Shown here piece by piece: positions 48,001-57,805 of a DNA stretch of 64,000 nt. The stretch covers positions 27,725,120 through 27,789,119 of the forward strand of contig NC_053145.1 in the NCBI RefSeq assembly GCF_016808335.1, written 5' to 3'. Numbering within the stretch: position 1 is the first letter of the stretch; each line of letters begins with the position of its first letter. The DNA is from Panicum virgatum. Taxonomy: Eukaryota; Streptophyta; Magnoliopsida; Poales; Poaceae. The notes below the pieces were generated by a model that saw only the letters and a program-made list of their open reading frames with translations, was not told the DNA's origin and made no database searches. The position numbers and the translations under genes were made by a program.

Positions 48001-50259
48001 ATGGATAACCGTGAGTGGATGTACACCGGCCGGGTAACTCGAGCTAGCATGACCAATGAATGGATTGACAAGACTAACCAGTTCTTGGAAGGGGCATGGG
48101 CGCAAGCTGAAGGGTCGAGATTCATGTGGTGTCCCTGCAAGAGTTGTGGAAACTAGAAACGAAAGACAAAGAAGGTCATGGGCGAACATCTTGTCAATTA
48201 TGGAGTGGTGGAGGAGGTAAGGTGAGGAGGGGGAGGAGGGAGAGGACCCCTTCTCCTGTAGAGGCCGAGGAGGAGGAGGAGAGGGTGGAGGACCAGGGGA
48301 GCGAGGAGGAGGAGGAGCACGTGGAGGGGGATGAGGAGGAGGACGAGGAGGAGGCCGAGGAGGGGGCGGCAGGAGATGAGCGGGTGGTGTGGTTGCGTGG
48401 ACCGTCGCAACTCCCGCGACGTCCGATATCTCTAGCGAGACACCCGATGATTCGGCCACTAGAGCCTAAGTAAGTATTTTATTACTTATTTATTATGCAT
48501 TACATATATTTAAAATTGCAATACTAACTAAAATTTTACCTTAAACACTCTTGCAGGGGGTGGTTTTTTGTGCAGCCCGGTGAGCACAAACGGAAGCCTA
48601 ATGGTATCTTGGGTCTTTTGTGCGGGCTGCACTTCCCCGGGCTCGTGATGCATGCCGGGGTGCTGGAGCCGGCATACACATGGGACCACTACATGGCCTG
48701 CCCGGACGCTACTGATCGCGAAGGAAGGAACTTCAACACCAAAGCGAGGCGGGTGGTCGGGGAGTTTTGGGTAAGTCATCCTCGCACTAAAATGGTTGAA
48801 ATATCGCATTTTGTTTCAATTTTTGGAATAGTGATTGCACTATAATGGTTGAAATATTGCGTGGGTATATATGCAGGATTTCTACAGGTGCGAGGAAGGC
48901 TATGAGGCCCGGGCGAACGAGCTGGCTCACCAGGCTTGCTACAAGCTGGTGAAGGACATGCACTACGAGGCGCGTGTCCAGGCCGTCGTTGTGTACTGCG
49001 CCGAGTTCGAGAAGAGGAGTGTCAAGAAACCAGCCGCAAGGGACATCTTCCTCACGCGAGACCAGTACTTAAGAGTAAATAAATGCCATCTCTATTCATT
49101 TATCTTGTATTTGATAATACAATATATCATGCACTTCATTACGTTTAGGTGCCTCCGAACTGGTGCGCAAACAAGGCCGAGTGCTGGTCTATGATGGTGG
49201 ACAAGTGGATCAGCGAGGATTGGGCCCACCAGCACGCCTTATGCCAGGAGCGCCGCATGATGATGCCGGGTCCGGCACATCATCAAGGGAGCCTTAGCCT
49301 CGGCGAGTATAAGAATACTTGGGTAAGTTCACTATGATCTTCATTCTTTCTAAAGCTATATTTTTAATTCTTACTAATCATCTTGTTGACTTCTTGGCAG
49401 TCGGAGTCTCATCCAGGCCAGTCTTGCAACAACTTCACGGCGTACGCCATGTCTCACATGGGCTAGGGCGACGTCGGACGTGGCCTACAACCCGGCGGCT
49501 CCACCAGAGGCCTACACAAACCCAAGCATCCACGCGCGCATCAATGCAGTACATGGAGGTGGGAAGGGCGCTCCACGGGGAGACTTGGTATCCGACCACC
49601 GCGCCACTCTCCGGAGAAGCCATCATGAGGGCGGGACAAGGGAAGAAGCACGGGCGGTACTTGATCGCCAACAGCTTGGTCGACACGGCGAGTACACCCA
49701 GTCTCTCGCAGCTTAGGGCAAGTACCACCGACTCGACCCCGCCCATTCGCCCACGGCCTGAGACTTCAGTGGCCAGCGTGCACCAGAGACAGGTTAGTTT
49801 AGATTTAGTTGCCGGTTCTATGATTAAAATGAAACTTTGCTTCGTATTGTAACATGGAGGTTTAAATCTTGTAGGCCGAGATGGAGGCAAAGTTTGAGGA
49901 GGAGAGGAGGTGCCGACTGGAGATCGAGGCCAAGCTGGAGCAGGAGCGGAAGCTGAGGGAGGAGCAGTCGGTTATGTTGCAAAGCATGGTCACCTGGATG
50001 CAAGGACTTGGCGCGTCGATGAACTATGCGACGCCGCCTCCTCCCTTCGTCTTACCAGCTCAGCCTTACTTTCCTGCAGGACCTTCTGACACTCTAGTGA
50101 GTATGCTTTGTTTGTAGATATTATTATATTTTTGTGATGCTTCAATTGATATATTCCTATTTGCAGAATCAGTCGTGGAACGCATCGAACGACCCTCCTC
50201 CGGACCAGAACTCGCCGGCCGCCCAGTGGCCAACTTGGCCCCACAGACCTGAGCAGTGA
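48001..50259 (+). pseudogene. CACTA-1 gene: transposase-associated domain joined to a Transposase_24-like protein
   Basis: ATG 48001 opens a transposase-associated domain (REWMYTGRVTRAS; WCPCKSCGN) like the N-terminus of TNP2 proteins. An acidic Glu-rich stretch follows to ~48470. Further exons: 48557-48770, 48877-49074, 49149-49322, 49401-~49795, ~49875-50095 and ~50167-50259. These carry the plant Ptta/En/Spm (Transposase_24) signature (PPNWCANKAECWSMMVDKW; SLSLGEYKNTW), a coiled coil (EAKFEEERRCRLEIEAKLEQ) and a Pro/Trp-rich tail. A stop at 48154, frame changes around 48200 and in 49460-49560, and absence of DDE motifs mark it as degraded. Exon limits are read from GT-AG signals only. Confidence 0.7.
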
Positions 50260-50261
50260 GT

Positions 50262-50490
50262 GCCTTGTAGTACTAGTGTATTGGACTTATTATACGTATC
50301 GGACTATATTCTGTTTTATGGACTAGTGTTATGTATCGGACTTGTGACATATGTGGACTATATTCTATGTGATGGACTTGTGTTATGTATCGGACTCGTG
50401 TTATGTATTGGACTTGTGATATATGTGATGGACTGTGTTATTTGTATCGATGTCATTCTCGTCATTGTCAATCATATGTGATGGACTATA
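50262..50490. repeat. Tandem ATGTATCGGACT-type repeat downstream of the CACTA-1 gene
   Basis: ATGTATCGGACTTGTG, TGATGGACTTGTGTT and variants recur about every 20-40 bases right after the stop codon. Confidence 0.65.
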
Positions 50491-50579
50491 ACTGCCTGTA
50501 ATGACCTCTGCAATCACATATATTTCTGTTGTATTTGTATGGAAAAATAGAGAAAAACGAAACAAAAAAAAGAAAAATT

Positions 50580-51064
50580 CACCACTTTGCCGATTGTTTA
50601 AGCCAAAACACTCGGCAAAAGAGCTTGCACAGGTCAGCAGCGCAGTGACTTTGCCGAGTGCTAAAGTACTGGCACTCGGCAAAGATTTAAACGTTTGCCG
50701 AGTGCCACTGCCTTGACACTCGGCAAACCAGACACGTGGAGGTACCCTGGCGCGGGGACTTTGCCGAGTGTCCCAGTCGGACACTCGGCAAAGTTTGAAA
50801 CTTTGCCGAGTGTCTGACGTTAGACACTCGGCAAACCGCGGGACCAGGGTGGAGCCACGTGGCTTCTTTGCCTGAGTATCAGGGCACTCGGCAAAACCTT
50901 TGCCGAGTGCCCGTATTCTGACACTCGGCAAAGTAAACTTTGCCGTGGGAACCTTTGCCGAGTGTCTTTTGCCGAGTGTTACACTCAGCAAAGACTTTGC
51001 CGAGTGTAATATATCCTTTGCCGAGTGTATCTGACACTCGGCAAAGTTTGGAAGTCCGGTAGTG
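50580..51064. repeat. Right subterminal repeats of CACTA-1
   Basis: More than ten copies of TTTGCCGAGTG or CACTCGGCAAA, many as inverted pairs, run up to the terminal CCGGTAGTG. Confidence 0.88.
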
Positions 51065-51067
51065 TCT

Positions 51068-51927
51068 TTGTATCTTGATGAAACTTAACATAAGCAAAGG
51101 CCGGACAAGCTCGAAGCATCATGTTATTAGGCCTCGGAAAACAGGAGATTGACTACTCAACAATCTTATTTTTGGGTATTCAAGGCTTGAATCAAGGGAA
51201 AACTATCTCAAGAACTTCCAAGTAAGAACTACTTGCACAAACCTGCGAATGAAGTCGAGAAAAAGTACGCAAAGATGATGAGAGCAAAGAGCGACGCAAA
51301 TGTCCAAGACCTTGATAGTATTCTCATTTCTGAACACACGATGCATACACTATGAGCAACACAACACATGAACTACAACCAGGTGAATCGGGCCTTCCTC
51401 CCTTTCACCCCTTTTCTTTGGCAACGAATGCCGAATATACAACCAGGTAGGTGAGCAATCCCTTACATGCGACAAAAACGAATCGGACATCCTCTGAACA
51501 AATTTCCAAGGGAAAGAGTTAAAACTTTTCTGGAGGCAAAAGTGGAGTAAAGTGGAGTGCCAGCTGCTTTCTGTTTGGAATTTTCAGGATGGGGTCATCA
51601 TGGTTGGTACATGCCTGCTTACTTCACTTTGATTATTTATTAAATATACGTTGGTTGGTGCACAAGAAAGTACAATTCGACAAATGGCTTATTTCAGTTA
51701 CAATAATCATATCTTTTTCCATACTGCCTCACCAGTACATCAGCACATAGTTTTTTGAGAATGGTTAATCAATTAGTAAGATCTTCTGATTTCTGCCAGT
51801 TGTTGCTTGCATGCACAATTTAAAGCTGGTCATATTTTCTGGAAAGTTTCCCCCTTATGGATATCAGTTTCACATTAGTATCGCTACTATAATTATTTTT
51901 AGTTTAATTTGTGCAATCCTAGGTGTT
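51068..51927. other. Spacer between the CACTA elements
   Basis: Ordinary AT-rich sequence. On the minus strand it would lie upstream of the CIF-like exons, but I could not identify a signal-peptide exon in it. Confidence 0.4.
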
Positions 51928-51930
51928 CAA

Positions 51931-53736
51931 CACTATTACAATAAAAGTTTGTAGGGGCGAGTAAAAAGTAATTTTTAAGGGTGGGTACCGCACCCGCCAC
52001 TACTTTTCGCAACTAAAAATGCTATTTGCAGGGACGAGTAACGCGTTCGCCCCTGAAAATGAATTTCTAGGGGCATGCGAGGGTATGATCCGTCCCTAGA
52101 AAAATATTTATAGGGGCGGATCATGAATCACCCGCCCCTATAAATCATATAAGGAAAAACCACCGTAGCAGCTACGAGCCGTGCGCAGCACCACCGTCGC
52201 AGCATCTCGTGCCGAGCCACTGCCGTCGCAGCGCCACGCAGTCGAGCCGCGTGCCGCACCGTGCCACGCACCACCATTGCCGCTCCACTCCGCTACCGCC
52301 GAGCCACGCTGCATGCCGCCGCACCGCTGTTGCAGCTCTGTCCATCGCAGCTCCAAGGCCTCTGCAAGCTCCTGCTGCCGTGGATCCGTTCCCGGCCTCC
52401 GCAAGTTCATGGTGCCGAGCGCAGCCTTGGGCTGCGCGCAGCCGTGTGTGCAACCTGCGTCATAGCGGCTGTGATCCGCCATGTGCCTCAGCCCGCGCTG
52501 CAGTTGCTAGGCACCGCCTCCTCCTCCTGCTGGGCGCCACCCTCTGCGCCCCTCCGACCACCCCGCCGCGCTCACTGGAGCCCGCCCTGCCAGCGCTGCC
52601 ACGCAAGGCCCTCCGCGTGCCCTCCGGCTGCCCCGCCACGCTCACCGGAGCTACCCCTTCCGGTGCCGCCCGTGTATCATCGCGCCGCGGGCCACCGCGC
52701 CCTGTCGGCGCCGCGCACGCGTTAGTGCCCCACCGCCCTCTGCGCTCCCCCACGCCGGCCACATCCACCAGCGTTGTGCCACGGCCCGCGGCCTACAAAG
52801 GAAGAAGGTGAAGGGAGGAAGACACGATGGAGATTGGAGAATGAGATAAGAAAGAGAGAGAAGAGAGGTGGCATGTGGTGGGAGATGATGAGACGGGGGA
52901 GAAAGAGATAACGGAGAGAGAGTGGATGTCCTTACCTTCCACTGTTTTTCAAATTGCTGTCTTTTTTAGGCGTGGAGGGCGTGGGTGCGGATTGATGACG
53001 TTGATTGTATTTTTAGAGATGGATAGTGGCATTACCTGTCTTAGAAATGTATTTTTAGGGGCCGGTGGGGGCACTACCCACCCATATAAATGGATTTTCA
53101 TGGGCGGGTGATGCCCCCCACTCGCCCCTGCAAATAATTTTCTATTTTGAAATTTGTTTAAATTAGAATATGTAACAAAATATATTAAAAAGTACAATTT
53201 TTACCATAAACATATTGTGACATGTAGAATTTAAAAAAATATCAAAACTATATTTCAGCGTACATAATGGCTAAGAGTGTGAAACCAAAATGTATAACTC
53301 ACTCACTCTACTATCATACTACTAAAAGCTAACTTTATGGTTTTCACACTCATAATCACTTTATACACTGAAATATGCATTTAATATTTATTTTAGTTCT
53401 ATAGATCAGAATAAGTCTATGCTTTCACCTTTTTTGATGTGTTTTGCTATTTTTTGAATTAAATAAATTTCTAGAATAAATTTAAAAATTATTTTTAGGG
53501 GCGGATGAGGGGTGACTCTCCTCTAAAAATGCCATTTGTAGGGGCGGGTGGCCCCCTCACCCGCCCTTAAAAATGGGTAGGGGTGGTTGATTTGGAGGTG
53601 ACCGCCCCTAAAAATGTATTTTTAGGAGCAGGTCAGTTGCTATGGTAACCCATCTCCATTTATAGCAATGGGTCAAATATTGACCCGCCCCTAGAAAAAA
53701 TTCAATGCGTTCCTAAAAATTGTTTTTGTAGTAGTG
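51931..53736 (+). mobile_element. CACTA-2, small non-autonomous CACTA element
   Basis: The left end CACTATTACAATAAAAG and right end TTTTTGTAGTAGTG are imperfect inverted repeats, flanked by a CAA duplication (51928-51930 and 53737-53739). Subterminal repeats are of a different type from CACTA-1: TAGGGGCGGGT-like motifs and inverse copies (51955-52140, 53035-53130, 53495-53700). The 1.8-kb element has no transposase. Its middle (52170-52810) is GC-rich and open in several frames without a recognised domain; it may be a captured gene fragment. Confidence 0.85.
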
Positions 53737-53739
53737 CAA

Positions 53740-54111
53740 GGGAAAGTTTGTGTCTAATGTTATTTGGTTCATTTCCAAAAACAAAACACCACACGTGGAA
53801 GAAAACAAATGTTGATGGGTGCCATCATCGCTTCAGTACATATAAGAAGTAAATTCTTCATTCCTTCACTATTATGTGTAAACCATTTGTGGCCACCTAT
53901 AAGCCAGGTGTAATACACTCAATAATATAGTAGGCAGGGGCGGGCCCAGAATTTGAAAGATGGGTATTTAAAATTTTAAGTAACGTCTAAATTTTTTTTG
54001 ATAGCTCAAAGTACATACTACTAGCACTGTCTCCCTTCTTCCCCTTCATGTTTTAGACCTACACAAGTTAAATCATTCAACTTGACTGCTCTCGTCTTAC
54101 AGACAGACCAT
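53740..54111. other. Spacer between CACTA-2 and MULE-2
   Basis: AT-rich sequence without a supported gene. Confidence 0.4.
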
Positions 54112-54121
54112 CTCATTTAGA

Positions 54122-54559
54122 GCGCTTTTTTCTTTTTTATATTTAAAAAAAATTAAAATTTCAAAAATATATGTCCATTTTGAAAAATTTCAAAAATACC
54201 CCTCGGTCACCCTATGGGGGGCGACAGGCCCTAAATGTAATTTTTATTTCTTCAAATTTGCAACGAGGTCCCTGGCCGGGGGCGCGCGCGTGCAAGGGGG
54301 CCTGTCGCCCCCCCCCAACGGGCGACAGGGGGGCCTGTCGCCCCCTCCTCGGGCAACCGGTGGGCCTCCACCACAGGCGCGACAGGGGGGCCTGTCCCCC
54401 CCCCCATCGGGCGACCGGGTCTTGCCCCTCTATATAAGCATTCTACCCTCATTTCCTCCTCATTTGAGCCCAAAAATTCCACCAAAAATCCAGAAAAAAA
54501 AGAGAGGGGTGAGGAGAAGAGAAGCGGCAAAGCCCTGCCGGATTCCGCACTTGTGATCT
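54122..54559 (+). repeat. Left terminal inverted repeat of MULE-2
   Basis: Outer ~100 bases are AT-rich; then repeated GGGCGACAGG / CCTGTCGCCC palindromic motifs (54216-54420), then TATATAAG, a transcribed-looking leader and CCGCACTTGTGATCT, where homology to the right repeat stops. Confidence 0.92.
54431..54438 (+). promoter_or_regulatory. TATA box in the left MULE-2 repeat
   Basis: TATATAAG lies about 130 bases before a splice donor (CTTCAG/GTTAG at 54564) that pairs with an acceptor (GATATACAG, 54923) just before the transposase ATG. Confidence 0.6.
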
Positions 54560-54563
54560 TCAG

Positions 54564-54923
54564 GTTAGTACATTTAGTTTATGTATTTTTTCATTGGTAT
54601 TGTAGAGTATTTTAATTTAATTAATGCTATAGTAGAACCATTGAAGTATGAGTTTAATGATACTTTAGTTACGTAGAAGTAAATTAGTTTAGAAAATTAG
54701 TACTACGCGTTTATTATTACAATTGCAGTACTATTAGAGACGTGTTTATAAATTAATTACGATTTAGAATAGAATTTCGCATATGCAGTATAGAATTTGA
54801 GTGTCATCACGTAGTTATGAATATTTATATGTTGTAGTTGAATTCCATACTTAGTTTTTACGGATTATTGAATAAGGTAGTGAAGTAAAGAGTATAACTC
54901 GATAAGTATTCTATGATATACAG
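54564..54923 (+). other. 5'-leader intron of the MULE-2 transposase transcript
   Basis: 360 AT-rich bases with a GTTAGT donor and GATATACAG acceptor, placed between the TIR-derived leader and the ATG at 54926. Confidence 0.5.
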
Positions 54924-54925
54924 AT

Positions 54926-57569
54926 ATGTCGAGCAAGATGCAGTTTCAAGTATTTTATGGTGACTACAATGTTTTGTATGGGCCAAATGGAGTAGACCTT
55001 TCTGCCTTTAAGTGCACATCTAGCACCATAGATAAACCTCTGGAAAGGAGTTTTGGTTCCATATGTAAGTGGCTGCAGCGTGGGTTCCGTGTTGATCCGG
55101 AGACACATGCGATGACCGTCCAGTCTCTTGTTAATTGGGAGGTAGAAAGTGATTTATGGGAATTGATGATGATACACAGCACTAATGACTGGCAGAAGTA
55201 CATGCAAGCAGCTCTAGAGCGTGGGTGGCCTCTGGCCATTCTTGTTCAAATCCGGGAGAAGACACAAAATGAAATCCAACATGGTGCAGATCAAGCAACT
55301 CCGAGTATTCGAAGAGAGAGCAACTATGTTGAGCAAAATGAGTCAGAAGAGATAGAGAACCAAAACATCGGACCACAGGGCCTTGCTGATGAGGGAGAGA
55401 GGATACATAGCATTGTGGACGAGATGGAGGCAGAAGACCAAACCGCAATAGAGATGGAAGAATATGAGGGCTCATCTGATGACGAGCAGTACTCATTGCC
55501 AAAAGAGTGGAAGGAGCATGGTTTTGGCAGTGATGTCGCAGAAGACGTATGAAATCAGGAGTGGGAGTATAGAGGGAATGAGGTAGTGCAAGGTGCAACA
55601 TATCCAAACATTGAAGCCGTAAAAGATGTTGTGAGACTATGGGCAATATCATTGAAATGAGAATTTAGAGTCATAAAGTCTGGCAGTAAAGAATATGAGG
55701 TGAAGTATGTGAATGATGGATGTCCATGGTGAGTACATGCATTCAAGGGAAAATGGAAGTCGAACTGGAAATGTTCCATTGTGATAGAGCACACTTGTTT
55801 GCTGTCAGAAGTTCTTCCCTCGCATCGCAATATATCATGCGACTTTGTTGCAAAGCAAATATATGGGTTGATTATGGACAATCTAAATTATGAGCAAAAA
55901 ATGATTGTTCGACACATTGAGCAGACTTACCAGTACACCATTAGTTATTTGAAGGCATGGCGGGCTAAACAAAGGGTGTTCGAGATGCGGTTTGGCACAT
56001 ACGAGGCATCATATAATAACCTACCTCGTATGTTATCCCAGGTTGCTGCTAGAAATCCTGGAAGCTTTTTTGACACATACCTCGTATCAGCCGTGAGTAG
56101 GGGGCAAAGTATTCTGCAATGAGCCTTCTTTTGCCTAGGTGCCTGTGTTAGAGCATTTCAGTGTTGTCTTCCGGTGATCTGCATTGATGGCACATTTCTG
56201 ACTGGAAGGTATAAAGGTCAGATACTCACCGCAATCGGGGTAGATTGCAACAACCAAATAGTTCCGCTCGCATTTGCATTTGTTGAGAATGAGAACTTAG
56301 ACAGTTGGTATTGGTTCCTTGAACGAGTGAAGGTTCATGTTGTTGCTGCATGTCCAGATGTGTGCCTTATTAGTGATAGGCATGCAGGTCTGCTGCAATC
56401 AATAGTTCAATACTGAAATTGCAACGTGGAACTGCGACAACACCTCCATTGTGGCCCGATGTCCAAAACAGGTGGTGCATTAGGCATATGGGTGCAAACA
56501 TCTATGACCACTTCAAGAACAAGGATCTTAAGAACATATTTAAGAGGTTGTGCACCCAAAATCAACAGAGAAAATTCAATGCATTATGGCAGATGATTGA
56601 TCAGTTGACTGCAGAGCTAGTGAAGGGAAGGGCATCGGGAACAAGCACAAGTCAGCTGCAGAGGCTAGGGATTCAATTGAGAAGCCATTTTCACACTGGA
56701 TTCGAGGTGCACCTAAGGAGAAATGGTCATTCCTTTATGATACCAACGGAATACGGTATGGTATTCAGACAACGAACCATGCAGAGTGTTTCAATATGGT
56801 TATGCTTTCTTGTCGTGCCTTTCCTCTTTTGGGAATTGTTGAGTTCATCATGTATGGGTGCATGAAGTATTTCAGAGAGCGATACATGGCTGCAAGCATA
56901 AACATCAGCAACTCCCAAATTCAGTTTTCCACAAGAGTGACAAAATATATGCAAGAGAAGATTGAAAAGGCCAAACTGCACCGCGTCATATCGACAGGTA
57001 CAATGGAGCATAGATTTGAGGTTCTATGCAAGGATAGAACTGGTCGTGGTATCCGTAGAGATAGGGTGGTACAGGAGAGTTTGATTACAGTAGATGGCAA
57101 AGACTTCTGCTCCTACATGAAGCCTAAGTTATTGCATTTGCCATGCTCGCATCTCATTGCGGCATGTGCAGAGTCTAGGTTGCAGCCAGGAGTATTTGTT
57201 TCACCTTACTTCAGCAAGGAAGCAGCTGTATCCACCTTGGGACATGAGGTATACGGGATTGGAATAGTGGGGCCTTTCATTTAGGATAATGAGAATAAGA
57301 TGTTTATTCCTGATCTAGCCACTAAGAAAGGTAAATGCTGCCGTCAGACACGTCGTATTTAGAATGGTATGGACGAGTCCGAAACAAGCAAGGCACAAAA
57401 GCGTTGCAACCAATGTGGAGCATTGGGTCACAACTACAAGAAGTGTCCTCAGAATGCACTTCACGACGCTGCTGACGTCGGTCCTTCGGGAAATCCTAGA
57501 GATGGAGCACCTCCTACGTTTAGATGACCATCGGCGAGAATTGCTCGTGGAAGGCACTCGGTGTCATGA
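54926..57569 (+). pseudogene. MULE-2 MURA-type transposase (stops and frameshifts)
   Basis: ATG at 54926. The N-terminal ~200 residues end in an acidic region. The DNA-binding-like segment (EVKYVNDGCPW, ~55710) precedes the catalytic domain: Asp in CIDGTFLTGRYKG (~56180), Asp in ISDRHAGLL (~56380), Glu in TTNHAECFNM (read after correcting the frame, ~56780). A SWIM-like finger (~57107-57160) reads CSY where CxC is expected, then CSH. A zinc knuckle, CNQCGALGHNYKKC, lies at ~57405-57445. Stops: TGA at 55550, 55658, 55736, 56119 and 57523, TAG at 57282 and 57358; frameshifts near 56410 and 56675. It cannot encode an active enzyme. Confidence 0.85.
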
Positions 57570-57578
57570 TCCACAATT

Positions 57579-57775
57579 GTATCGAACATATCTGTAATAT
57601 GTAGTAATCGTGCGTTCAGTTTGTATGGAACATATCTGTAATGTATAAATATCGTGCGTGGAGTTTGTATTGAACCTATCTGTAATATGTAGTAATCGTG
57701 CGTGGAGTTTGTATCGAACCTATCTGTAATGTATCAATATTACGCATCCAGTTTGTATGAAACATATATGTACCT
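57579..57775. repeat. Tandem repeat downstream of the MULE-2 transposase
   Basis: Four imperfect copies, roughly 46-48 bases each, of a unit containing CATATCTGTAATGTA and CGTGCGTGGAGTTTGTAT, placed just after the transposase stop. Confidence 0.75.
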
Positions 57776-57805
57776 ATGTGTTCTCATATATTTTTGGATG
57801 CAGGT

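Larger units (their letters stand above)
45105..51064 (+). mobile_element. CACTA-1 (En/Spm-type) transposon, catalytic gene missing
   Basis: It starts CACTACCGGAAAAC and ends GTCCGGTAGTG, flanked by the 3-base duplication TCT (45102-45104 and 51065-51067). Both subterminal regions are packed with TTTGCCGAGTGCC and its inverse, typical of one group of grass CACTA elements. Inside is one gene related to plant CACTA accessory/transposase-associated proteins. I find no TNP2-type DDE transposase, so the element depends on partners in trans. Confidence 0.92.

Noticed and set aside
45105..51064. CACTA subterminal palindromes as a regulatory satellite or terminator array
   Set aside because: The CACTA ends and the TCT duplication explain them fully as transposon subterminal repeats.
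54216..54420. CRISPR-like array of GGGCGACAGG motifs
   Set aside because: The units are irregular, palindromic and inside a transposon terminal repeat of a eukaryotic genome.
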